Below, one piece after another: positions 53,402 to 63,269 of a DNA stretch of 64,000 nucleotides. Made by a program: the position numbers and the translations under genes. The notes beneath the pieces were generated by a model. That model saw only the letters and a program-made list of their open reading frames with translations, searched no databases and was not told the DNA's origin. Location of the stretch: the NCBI GenBank assembly GCA_004431415.1, contig QPMI01000170.1:62001-126000 (forward strand). Direction: 5' to 3'. The first letter of the stretch is position 1, and each line of letters begins with the position of its first letter. This DNA comes from Cyanophora paradoxa. Taxonomy: Eukaryota; Glaucocystophyceae; Cyanophorales; Cyanophoraceae.

Positions 53402-53793
53402 TGGACGAGTGCTGTAGAGTTGCTGCGGTAGGGACGCGCACCTACTCTCCTCCTCTGCTGCGCATGCAGCGCCGCCGACCTCCTCGGGGCGATGCCGAAT
53501 ACGCTGGAGTTGACGGCCGCAATGCGTCGCAGCGAGCCGAACGCTTGCGAGCCAAGACGCAAACCCACACTAGCTGCCGCGCTACACCGCCAAGGCATCT
53601 GGCCGGGGGCGCCGCGGCGCGGGACGACCGCGCGCTCGTGCCGCGCCGCCTCCGCCACCGCAGGGCTGCCCGGTGCTTGGAATGCATGAGCTCGCCTTGC
53701 TGGCTCCTCGGGACATCGCTGCGGGAGCAGGGGCACGAGGACGAAGCAGCTACACATCTCTGCCGGGTACAGGTTCATTCAGTTCGTGGGTAC

Positions 53794-55632
53794 GATGGCG
53801 TTCGCTACTGTTGCCCCTGTTGCCCCTGCCCGCGCCCAGGCTGCGGCGACCGCCTCAGCGTCTTGCAGCCAGGCCCCGGCCCAGCGCCCCCAGTTCGCCC
53901 GGTTCGCCGGTCTGCGCAAGATCAACGCTGTCGACCGCGTCCAGTTCCGTGCGGCCTCGTCCCTCCATGCGGCGGTCAAGAAGGCCGGTTTCGCGGCCCC
54001 CATGGCCCGCCCGTTCGTTATGGCCTCGACTGAGGTCGTCACGGGCGACGACATGAAGGGCGAGACCTTCACCCGCTGGCTCCTGGACCAGCAGCGCGCT
54101 GGCACCCTCGATGACGACCTCATCGTGCTCCTTTCTTCCATCTCCACCGCATGCAAGCAGATCGCCTCTATGGTGCGCGCGGCCGATTCTGCGCGCCGTC
54201 GCCTAGACGCGGGCCCAGAGGCCCCATGCGCGGCTTCCTCGCATTCGATTGGGGCATTTATCAGTAATCCGTGCTCGATCGCCCCCCTCGCAGCGCGCTG
54301 ACGGCCCCCGCTCTTTCGCGCGCAGGTGAACCGCGCTGGCATCTCGAACCTCACCGGTGTTGCGGGCGCCGTCAATGTTCAGGGCGAGGACCAGAAGAAG
54401 CTGGACGTCGTCTCGAACGACGTGTTCAAGAACTCCCTCCGCTTCACTGGCCGCATGGGCATCATCGCATCGGAGGAGGAGGACGAGCCCGTGCTCGTCG
54501 ATGAGGCGAGTCCTTCCATCTTTTCTCGGCTCGTTTCGCGTCTTACCAGCTCCGCCTTCCTCCCCCCGCCCTCGCCCTGCAGGACTTCGCTGGGTGCGCC
54601 GCGCGTCCCCTGCGATCCCTTTTGGTTCCTCTCTAACGCGGCGGGGCGCGCAGCAACTACGTCGCGGTGTTCGACCCGCTCGACGGCTCGTCGAACATCG
54701 ACGCGGCGGTCTCGACCGGCTCGATCTTCGGCATCTACGAGCAGGTCCACCCGTGCATCCTCCCCGACGGCAAGGTCACCTCTCTGGACAACCGCCAGGT
54801 GGCCCCCTCCCCCGCCGCCCCGCGCGCGCGCCGGCAGCTAACGCGGGGGGCGCTGCCGGCAGTCGACCTGCCTCGTCGACGTGCTCCAGCCCGGCGAGAA
54901 CCTCAAGGTCGCCGGCTACTGCATGTACTCCTCCTCCACCATGCTCGTCCTCACGATCGGTGCCCTCCCGCGCCCGACCCGGCCCTCGTGCGCGCTCTGC
55001 TGACGCCCAGCTCCCCCCGGGCAGGCACCGGCGTCGTCGGCTTCACCCTCGACCCGATGGTCCGCCCGCGTCCGCACGCGGGCCCCCTTTTGCTCGCCGG
55101 CGCCGAATCCCGCGCCTGGGCAGATCGGCGAGTTCGTGATGACCCACCCCAACATCGTGTGCCCCGAGGACGGCAACATTTACTCGTTCAACGAGGGCAA
55201 CTTCTTCGCGTGGGACAAGGAGCTGCAGGACTACATCAACCACGTGAAGAACCCGCCGTCGGGCAAGCCGTGGTCGCTCCGCTACATCGGCTCCCTGGTC
55301 GCCGACATCCACCGCACCCTCCTGTACGGCGGCATCTACGGCTACCCCGGCGACAAGAAGAACCCCAACGGCAAGCTCCGCCTCCTCTACGAGGTGCGGC
55401 CGCCCCCTCCCGAGCCCCCTCCGCCCCTCGACCGCGCCTCGCGCTGATGGGACGCGCGCGACAGTGCGCACCGATGGGCTTCATCCTGGAGCAGGCCGGC
55501 GGCGCGGCGTCGACGGGCAAGGGCCGCATCATGACCGTCAAGCCGGAGAAGGTGCACCAGCGCCTCCCGACCTTCCTCGGCTCCAAGAAGTGCGTCGAGC
55601 TCCTCGAGAACTACTACGCCGGCAAGGCGTAG
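53794..55632 (+). CDS. FBP: Plastid fructose-1,6-bisphosphatase (class I)
   Basis: ATG 53794 gives [20 protein letters not shown], a Phe-3 plastid leader. The mature enzyme begins near [17 protein letters not shown]. Diagnostic segments are [36 protein letters not shown] (metal-site Glu), [20 protein letters not shown] (catalytic Asp/Glu metal site), [19 protein letters not shown] and [20 protein letters not shown], ending YYAGKA at 55630-55632. The loop after GIYEQVHPC holds Cys in HPC and in STCLVDV, matching two of three redox Cys of plant plastid FBPase. The third position (VDVLQPG) is Leu. Intron 54506-54582 seems to use a GC donor, followed by an 11-nt exon (54583-54593). The enzyme acts in the Calvin cycle. 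Confidence 0.95.
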
Positions 55633-56493
55633 ACTTTGCTGTGAGATTCGCTTAGACCTGTTGTTGTATAGATTCAATGCAGCTTTTTCCTCGTGTACCG
55701 TACTACCGGCGCCACGCTTGCAGAGGAGGATCCAGCTGCATTTCAGACACGACCAATTGCAACGACATCTGGACTAGCCCTAGTAGCTGTTTGGCTAGCA
55801 GTGGGCCGCCGGTCGAATCGTAAGGGCTCAGACAGATAGGCAAGCGACGTCGAAAATCGAAATCGAATACCGAAGCTCGAGATCGAAACCCTAGGTCTAC
55901 TTACCCTACGGGCTTAAGATCGAAAGATCAGAGGTGCGGGCCGTGCCCGGAGGCTCGCCCGTTCCCGCCACGGACTGCAGCTGGCCCTAATTATAAGGGA
56001 GAGGAATGCTGCCCGAGGGGGCCGGAACCCCAACGAGCCCCGGACCGGGAGACCGGTACCGGGCCTCCCCCGCTCCCGAAGGTGCGTAATTATAAGGTGG
56101 AGCCGCATCGCGCCGCGTCGGATCGAATTCGAAGCTGGGGTACTGGGGCCATCGCAATCCGTGCGGATCGCCTGCGCGACGCCGCGCGCGCGAAATTAAA
56201 TTCATTATATAAAACACGCGAAATCGAAATCGAAATCGCCGAGTCGAAGGGAAGCTGCAGGGGAAGCTCCCGCGGCTGCAAGGTCGCCGAGTCGGGACCG
56301 CGACCGGGCGTGACTTGGGCATCCGGTATCTGCGGCGGGGATATGTCGAGCACGCAAGGCAGCCTCAAGCGCTAGCTCGCGGCAAGCAAGCCAAAAAGGG
56401 GAGGGGGGGGGGAAGGGGCGGGGGTCCGGGTACGTACACGCGACTAGCCTTCAAGGAGCCAGCCGCTAAGCCAGGAGCGGCAACAGTTTCGTA
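55633..56493. other. Intergenic, mostly dispersed repeat B
   Basis: Holds repeat B copy 2, then an AT-richer stretch (GAAATCGAAATCGAAATCG) and a poly-G run near 56401. No gene recognised. Confidence 0.6.
55738..56171. repeat. Dispersed repeat B, copy 2
   Basis: Same orientation as copy 1 (31592-32009). Relative to copy 1 it carries 6-nt insertions that turn CAA into CAATTGCAA (about 55755), CTG into CTGCAGCTG (55975-55983), TAA into TAATTATAA (55988-55996) and GAA into GAATTCGAA (56125-56133). Confidence 0.9.
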
Positions 56494-57957
56494 TGCTTAG
56501 ATCGTTTGCTACACGAATGACGCTCCAGGACCGGCTGTCGACGTCGGATTGCAAGGTCAGCTACGAGGGACGGGACAACAAAGCGGTGCGCTCCTCATGC
56601 CCGGATACCTAGTGCTACAATGCTAGCTCCGCTTCCGGACGGCTGCACGGCCCGCCACCCGGAACCAAGGGATGCCGGGCTCTTTCCTTCCCTTTCTACG
56701 GGCCGCGCTGCGGCGCCCAGCCGGGCAGTCAGCCGCTCCCGGCCGGCGGCGACAAAGGCAGCGACGACGCAGCAGCCGGCCAGCGCCGACGCGTCGTAAA
56801 ACCGCCACGAGCCTTCCTAGCACTCCCGCAGTGGTGGCAGTACCTCCAGCTTCAAGCGTGTCGAGCGATAACACTCAATCCACAGCACCGCCTCTAGCCG
56901 GGCCCTAACTTCGGCAAAATATTCAACGCTCGCCCTGCCGCCAGAAACTGACTGTCGCCGCAGGCGTGCGTGATCGAGCTGAATGGAACGGGTGATATCA
57001 CCGAGCTTCTCAACGCGCTTGCAGCGGAGGACCTGCCCGGCAAGGCGAGCCGTGCCCGCCGCAAGGGCCCTGCGAGGCGCGCCGGCTGATGCTTACCGGG
57101 GAACAGGCGGTGATTGTAGAGGGTTATGCCAACTTCTGCGGACACTGCAAGAAGTGCGGACTTCTGTCTGCTGGCGATGCCCACTTCTGACGGTCCGAGA
57201 TGCAGGTTCGCCGACGTCTACAACGAGCTGGCTGCCTGCATGAAGGACCAAATGGTGCGAGGCCCGCCGCTCCCCGTCCCCCTCCCCCTCCCCCCTCTCT
57301 CCCCCCTTCCCCCCTCTCTCGCCGAGGGGCGTGACGCGGGGGCGGGCAGACCTTCGCGGCGATCGACCTGGCGGCAGACCGGAGCAACATCATCTACCAG
57401 ATCCACGACACGCCCGTCTCCGCGACGCCCACCATCGTCCTCATCAAGTACGAGGGCAAGGACGCGCACGGCAACCCCAAGGTACGCCCCGCTGCAGGCC
57501 CCTCCCGCCTGCGCCGCCCGAGGCGGGGCGCAGTTCTCGGACGTCGTGTACCCCAACGACCAGCCGAAGGAGCTGCACGCGCTGAAGGAGTTCCTCACGA
57601 CGCACGTGCACCCGAACGGCGTCGAGTGCTCCGTCGACGCGCAGCTCGACGAGGAGGCCGCCGCCTTCGACGAGGACCCCGGTACTCGCGTCTCCTCCCC
57701 CCCCGCCCCCGCCCACCCCGCCGGCCACCGAAGCGCGGGGCGGCAGAGGAGGGCGGGGCGCTGCTGTCGGACGCCTGCGCGGGGTGCGCGGAGGCGGCCG
57801 CCGGCCTCGAGGAGGACCCCACCGCCTTCGAGTTCGAGGCCCGCCCGCCCCGGCCCGGGCCCAGCGTCCGCCGGCGCCGCTCTGATGCGGGCGCCCGCCG
57901 CAGATCGACAGCAACATCTCGGAGCCCATCGGCTGCGCCGAGGACCTCGCCTGGTAG
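56494..57957 (+). CDS. Thioredoxin-fold (PDI-like, CGHC) protein, start unresolved
   Basis: A first ATG at 56494 (MLRSFATRMTLQDRLSTSD) is a candidate start; another frame from 56672 is Arg/Ala-rich. The secure part begins CVIELNGTGDITELLNALAA and joins, through an intron with an apparent GC donor (57045-57106), to AVIVEGYANFCGHCK, an active-site CGHC. FADVYNELAACMKDQ, TFAAIDLAADRSNIIYQIHD then VSATPTIVLIKYEGKD (cis-Pro region ATPT) complete the thioredoxin fold. VYPNDQPKELHALKEFLTTH follows, then an acidic tail with GALLSDACAGCAEAA and SNISEPIGCAEDLAW, stop at 57955-57957. It is an oxidoreductase or isomerase; the compartment cannot be set without the true start. Confidence 0.7.
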
Positions 57958-58280
57958 CGCCCCGCTTCCCCTCTTTCCCACCCCGACATCCGCCCCGCCT
58001 CCCCGCCCCTCGGCCCGCCCTCCTCTCAAACCCACCGCCTCGGACTCCGCGTGCACCCGGACACCCCTCCCGAGCCCCTCGTCCCCGTCCGCCTGTGCGC
58101 TGCTGTGAGAGCGCGAATGCAAATGCGGCCTGCGCTACAACCTGCCGCGAGCGCGAACGAAAGCGGAACCTGTGGAACCCCTCTAAGCGACCTGCCTGTG
58201 AGCTACGGGACCTGGCGCCTGGGCTGCTAGGCTAGCTAGCTGGAGCGTCCTACCTACGTGCACGGGGGCGGCGCATGCGG

Positions 58281-59886
58281 CTAGGCCATGTGGGAGGTGG
58301 CGGCGCCAGCGCGGAGCTCCTTGATCTCCTGCTCGGGCCCCGAGACGAGCTGCTCCGCCCCGCCGTACACGAAGGCCGCCCAGTAGGTCGTCCCCGCCTG
58401 CGCATCGCCGCCTGAGGGGGTCGCAAACACACATGGAAGGGGGGTACCTGGAGGACGGCAAAAAGGTACAGAAGGTAGGTGGCCATGGTCTTGGGGGGGA
58501 TGAAGGCGCACACTGCGCGGGCCGGGGTGAGGCGGGGCGGGGGGCGGGGCGGGGCGGGGCGGACTGTAGGCGCCGAGGATGCCGGCGGCCATGTTCGCGT
58601 GCTGGCTCATCATGGAGAGGCCCTGGACGCTGCGCTGCTTGTGGCAGAGGTAGAGCTGAGGGATGTGCGAGGCGACCATCGTCCCGGGCTTCACCAGCGC
58701 CGTGAAGCCTGCCCCCGCCCCCGCCTCCGTGAGGCCCCGCCCCGGCGGCCACCTGCACGCGGCGAGGCGGCGAGGCGGGCGCGCTGGGAATTCGAACGGG
58801 GCCCGCACCGACGGAGGAGGGGAAGACGAGGACGAGGGCGGTCGGGAGGAGGGGGAAGGCCAGCCAGGAGTACAACCGCGTCGCGTCGACCTGCGGTTGG
58901 GATCAAGGAGGCGGGAGGGATGAAAGAGGCCCTGAGGGGCACGGCTCGCCTCGGAGTTGTAGTTCGCGATCTGAACGATGAGGGCGAGCAGCTGCGCGAA
59001 GCTGACCTGGGGTCGGGGTTGGGCGTGCGGGGAAGAGGGTCTCCAGGCGGGGCCGCGGGGGCCGCGTACCAGGCCGAAGAGCTGGACGGGGAGGGCCTCG
59101 GAGGCGTACAAAGCGTGCACGAGGAGCGTCGAGGAGCCGACGTACTTGATGAGCACCCCCGAGACGCTGCCGCGCCCCGCCCGCCGCGTCGGGCCCCGCC
59201 CGCGCGCCGATGAGCGACGCTAGCGCTGGGCGTGCGCGCACCTGAATCCCTGCCAGTGCGGGAGGACGCGCGACTCTGCAAGTCAGACACCGGACAGCAA
59301 CGGCGGGCCGGAACTATCAGCTCAGCGCGGCTCAGCGGCTGCACATCTAGATCTACAAACACAAGCCTGGACGTCCGGCTGAACGATCATGTGAAGTGGG
59401 CTATTCGTTTTGGAGCGCATATCATTTCTTCTTCCTCTCCACTCCCAAACTGAGCGCTACGGACCTTGACGCTTTTCCTCTGCAGCGACGCACGCGAAGC
59501 CGCGTCAGCTAACGACATGCGTAATCGGGCGGCGCGCGCTCTCCGACGGGAGTTCTCACTATGGAGCTCGCGCACCTTCCAGTTTAAGTAAATCTGCGGC
59601 AAATACTGCGACCGGGGACCGGGCGTGAATTGAACTGGTACTTCCTTAGACGGCGGCCGCCCCGGGCGCTCGCCAGCGCTGGGCTGCATCGCGAGCGATA
59701 GTACCTGAACACCAAAGAGTACCGTCGATGCCATTCCAGCCGCAAGCGCGAGACCTGTAGGCCGGCGCGGCGCGAGCAGTTAGAGAACTTCTTTCGAACG
59801 GGCCGCGCGCGACACGGTGACGCGCCATGCGCGGCTTGATCGCCCCCCATAGCTGCAACTATAATCTTAACCACCAGCCCCAGCAT
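58281..59886 (-). CDS. PQ-loop repeat membrane protein (MPDU1/cystinosin-like fold)
   Basis: ATG 59884-59886 gives MLGLVVKIIVAAMGGDQAAH. Exons then read LALAAGMASTVLFGVQ, YLPQIYLNWK, RKSVK, an 8-nt exon (59242-59249) supplying G-F, and SVSGVLIKYVGSSTLLVHAL, so the first PQ motif is LPQIYLNWKRKSVKGFS. Further helices include VSFAQLLALIVQIANYNSE and LYSWLAFPLLPTALVLVFPS. The second PQ motif is SHIPQLYLCHKQRSVQGLSM, followed by NMAAGILGAY and MATYLLYLFAVLQ, and the protein ends ATSHMA at 58281. Two PQ motifs on about seven helices is the layout of PQ-loop transporters such as MPDU1, cystinosin and SWEET relatives. The ligand is unknown. Intron joins were chosen because they restore the motif. 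Confidence 0.78.
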
Positions 59887-59992
59887 TCCGCCGGCGGCTG
59901 GCCGCCGCCACGAGTTTTCGCGGGCTTGGAGTCGTGTACCCGTGCGCTCCACTTTCAAGTTCGTTGCCACGCGAGCACAGTCTTGCGAGCGC
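59887..59992. promoter_or_regulatory. 106-bp divergent promoter region
   Basis: Separates the PQ-loop gene start (-) from the small acidic protein gene (+). No recognised element. Confidence 0.5.
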
Positions 59993-60298
59993 GATGTCGC
60001 ACACGCCGGCGTCGATAGGCTCGTCGGGGAGCGCCTTCACGTCGACGAGCGCCCGCAAACGGCACGAGGACCTGACCTTTCCCCTCAAGGACGAGATTGC
60101 CGCTGCTGAGGAGGCGGCTGTGCAGGCGCAGAAAGGCGCGTGGCCTGCCTGCACCGAGCGAGCGCTCGCTCTAGATCTGTTTTGAATCGCCCGTCAACAT
60201 TCGCAGAGTTCCTGGACGACGTCCTCAAGGACCTGCGAAAGATCGCGGCGGAGCTGGATGAGGACAAGTGGATGTACGAGGATCCGCTTCCCAGCTAA
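59993..60298 (+). CDS. Small acidic helical protein, about 77 residues
   Basis: ATG 59993 gives MSHTPASIGSSGSAFTSTSA, then EDLTFPLKDEIAAAEEAAVQ and AQK. The intron 60138-60206 appears to use a GC donor (G|GCGCGT). The second exon reads EFLDDVLKDLRKIAAELDED and KWMYEDPLPS before TAA at 60296-60298. Helical and acidic with a conserved-looking KWMYEDP C-terminus. The size suggests a small subunit of a complex. Family not recognised. Confidence 0.6.
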
Positions 60299-60470
60299 CG
60301 GCGCGGCCTGGCTCGGTCCTCGCTCATCCGTCGTCATCGTTGACAGAAGCGCCTGATCGGCCGATAAACACTAGCTCCAGCGCCGCGGCAAATCGGACCT
60401 CTGCGAGCCGCCTGCGCGGGGGAGCAGACCATCTGCCAGCCTCAGGAGGGGCCGGCGCGGGGCAGAGTTC

Positions 60471-60760
60471 AGGGTTACGATCGCTGTTACGATTGTGGTC
60501 TAGGTCAGGCTAGGTCAGGAGTTACGATAGCTAGCGCCAAGGATAGCAGAGTTACGATCGCTGTTTAGATAGCAGAGGTTACGATCGGGAAAATTACGAC
60601 TAGCTGCAGCCAAGGAGGGGGCCCCGGGGCGCCCGGAATTACGATTGTGGCATGGTCTAGATCTATGGGGCGCCCGGAATTACGATCGCGCGGGGTTAAG
60701 GACAGCTAGTTAAGATCGCTGCTCAGATAGCAGAGTTACGATCGTAATTCCGGCGCGGGG
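60471..60760. repeat. Cluster of about nine TTACGAT motifs
   Basis: TTACGAT(C/T) recurs near 60475, 60488, 60523, 60553, 60579, 60595 (as TTACGAC), 60640, 60679 and 60735, often followed by CGCTG or TGTGG. GCCCGGAATTACGAT occurs twice. The cluster lies in a gene-free stretch. Confidence 0.7.
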
Positions 60761-60813
60761 CATCGATATCGGCGTTGCTCTTCACACAGCAGCTATAGCC
60801 GAATCGAAGCTAA

Positions 60814-60878
60814 GCTACGTGCTGGTACCCGGGGGATGCCGGGCCCGTAGGGGGATAGTAGAGCAGTGCCAGGCTCCG
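60814..60878 (+). repeat. Dispersed repeat A, shortened copy 3
   Basis: Matches the centre of copies 1 and 2 from GCTACGTGCTGGTACCC through GAGCAGTGCCAGGCTCCG, where it diverges. It shares the GGCTCCG end with copy 1 rather than copy 2. Confidence 0.85.
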
Positions 60879-60975
60879 TAAGCTTATATAGCTTGTCTGG
60901 AGCTACTCTTCGGTGCTTCGGCTCCTTCTGCTTCTGGACGATCGTAATTCTAGACAGCGATCCGACGCCACGGGG

Positions 60976-61022
60976 ACCAGAGCGCCATGCATGGCCACAG
61001 GCGAGCCGCCTCCTCAAGAAGC
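60976..61022 (+). repeat. Fragment of the TBC-gene exon
   Basis: GGACCAGAGCGCCA, then a 10-nt insertion, then CACAGGCGAGCCGCCTCCTC continuing AAGAAGCG matches the coding sequence at about 42706-42746. The insertion creates GCCATGCATGGC, a 12-nt palindrome. Confidence 0.75.
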
Positions 61023-61121
61023 GTCTGGAGCCCCGCCCCCTGCAGCTGGAGCCCCGTCCGTTTAAGAAGTAACAGGCGTATGTGAAAAAGCTTCAATGAT
61101 ACTCTGCTGTGCGCGTGCGAT

Positions 61122-63002
61122 TCAGGGGGCGGCGGCGGGGTCGTGCTCGGCTTCTTTGGGGGGGTCGGGCCCTGAGGCGGGGGCCGGGGGCGAGGGCTCG
61201 CGCTTGACGGTGCACTTCTCCTGCTCCTGGCACCAGACGAGGGCGGCGAGGAGGTCGGGCCCGAAGGAGGTGAGCGCCGACGAGGCGGCCTGGCACGAGT
61301 GCACCACCGCGTTCACCAGGCGGCCCCGGTGCCGCGAGTCCACGGTGGTCAGGATGCGCACCTGCCGCGCGCCCAGTGGCCGGTGAGGGGCAAGGACGGC
61401 GAGGAAGAAGCGGGGGCGGACGAGGGCGGCGACGGTCTCGGGCCCGCAGCGGACGGGGAAGCCGGAGGAGAGGTGCTTGCGCACGATCCGCTCCAGCTCC
61501 TCCACCTGCCCCGGCCCCGCCCCTCAGCCTCCCCCCGCCCTCTCCTCGGCCTCGCGACGGCGCCGCGCACGTCCATGAGGCCGCGGCGCTGGTGGTGGTA
61601 GGCGTAGCGGAGGACGGTGGCCCCGAAGAGCTGCCCGCTCGCGTTCTGGATGTACGGGCTCCACACCCCCAGGATCTGCCCCGCCGCGCGCCCAGCCCCG
61701 TCAGGCGGGGGGCGGGGGGCGGGGCGGGGCGGCGGGCGCCTCGTGGGCCTCGTCGACGGTGAGGGGCGGGCAGGCGCGCTCCAGGCACGCCCCCTCCTCC
61801 GCCGAGCACCGCTCCATCAGCGCCAGCGCTGCCCCGCGCCCCCGTCGCCCCCGCCCCGCGCGGCGCGGGGCGGGGCGGGGGGCGGGGGGCGGGGCACCGA
61901 AGAGGGCGAGCTGGTTGGAGAGGCGGGAGAGGGAGACCTTGAAGGCGGTCCAGGTCTTCAGCAGCAGCGGCACCTGCGCCGCCGGCCCGCGCTCGGGGCC
62001 CCCGGCCGGCGCAAGAGGCGGGGGGGCGAGCGGGCCTCGATCCAGAGAAGGAGCTGCTGCTGGAACCAGGAGACGCCCGGGCAGAGGTTGTTCCCGCTCA
62101 CCAGCGACGCCTCGCTCACCCGCCCCAGCAGCACCCGCCGCGTCACCTGCCGCCCCTCACGCCCCCGCCCCCCGCCCCGCCCCGCCTCCCCGCGCACCTC
62201 GGCGCGGCCGAGGCGCTCGTTCTCCCTGAACTCCGTCTCGCAGAGGAGCTGCGGGGCCCCTGAGCACAAGGGCCGGCCGGCGGGGCCGGCGGGCGGGCGG
62301 GGCGGGGACCTGGGCCTCCCTGAGGTTCTGCTGGAGGGCCATGTCGAGGAGCTTGGCGAGGTTGCCCTCCGTGAAGATGTTCGACTCGGTGGCGTGCGTG
62401 AAGGCCGTGCAGTAGGCGAGCAGCTCCTCCCACGCCAGCGCCTCGGCCGCCTCCCGCATCGTCCCCATCGTCTCCCGCGCCACGAGCGAGATCGCGAAGC
62501 GCGTGCTCTCCCGCAGGCCCTCTTCCCACACCAGGAACGAGGAGACGCGATACAGGCTTGCCGCGGCCGCAAAGTCCCTCAGCGCGGACCCGAAGTCTCG
62601 CACGTACATCAGCCGCAGCGCCGCCCCGATCGCCTCCGCGCTCTCCCCTTCGATCGCTAGCCGCGCCTCGAAGCTCTGCCGCGCCGCGTGCGCGCATGAG
62701 CGTGCGGACGCCGTGGCGCGGCGGTTACGCACTGTGGCTCCCGGCGCCCACCGCTCGCTGGGCGTGCGGTCAGCGAGGCTTACAAGCGCACCTGCATGCG
62801 TCAAATTCAATCACCTAAATAGAGTCTTCCAATACGTTGCGGCCTCCAAAATCAAGCGGTGTAGCTGCAGCTTCTTCGAATTCGTCTTCTCGTCGTCCTC
62901 GACAACCACGACGACGTCCGAGTACTTTCCAGTGGTCCAGAGAAGCTCGCCAAGCGAGCATGGCCCGCCGGCGCTGCAGCCCCTCTCGGCACTGCCCGTC
63001 AT
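61122..63002 (-). CDS. BTB/POZ-domain protein
   Basis: The in-frame ATG at 63000-63002 gives MTGSAERGCSAGGPC. The BTB fold reads LLWTTGKYSDVVVVVEDDEK, LQLHRLILEAATYWKTLF and, after an intron, RQSFEARLAIEGESAEAIGA then ALRLMYVRDF, matching the POZ pattern 'dv.....f..Hr.iL...s.yf...f...' and '...flY.g'. Long helical exons follow (FAAAASLYRVSSFLVWEEGL, EELLAYCTAFTHATESNIF, CETEFRENERLGRAE, PLLLKTWTAFKVSLSRLSNQ, GQLFGATVLRYAYHHQRRGL, VRPRFFLAVLAPHRPLGARQ), some resembling BACK-like repeats. The tail is Pro/Glu-rich, ending at 61122-61124. It is probably a CUL3 E3-ligase adaptor or oligomerisation protein. An upstream first exon cannot be excluded. Confidence 0.72.
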
Positions 63003-63269
63003 CTGGCCCACAGCACCTAGCAGCCTCGACCAGGCTGCTAACGTTCTCTGCAATCTGGGCTGCAGTTCATCTCAAGCTCGCTCGGTCCGTGACTCCACTA
63101 GCAGTCGGTTCCTGTCAGCGGCAGTCAGCCACTGTCAGGGGTATGCTATAGCTAAACTTTGGCGCCGGGCAGCGCCGTGGCCGGAGCTCCGAGCTTAGAG
63201 AAGCATTCTCAAAGCTTCGAGTCCTAAGATACACGGTAGATCGCGTCGGAGGGGCGTCCGTCGCGCTCG

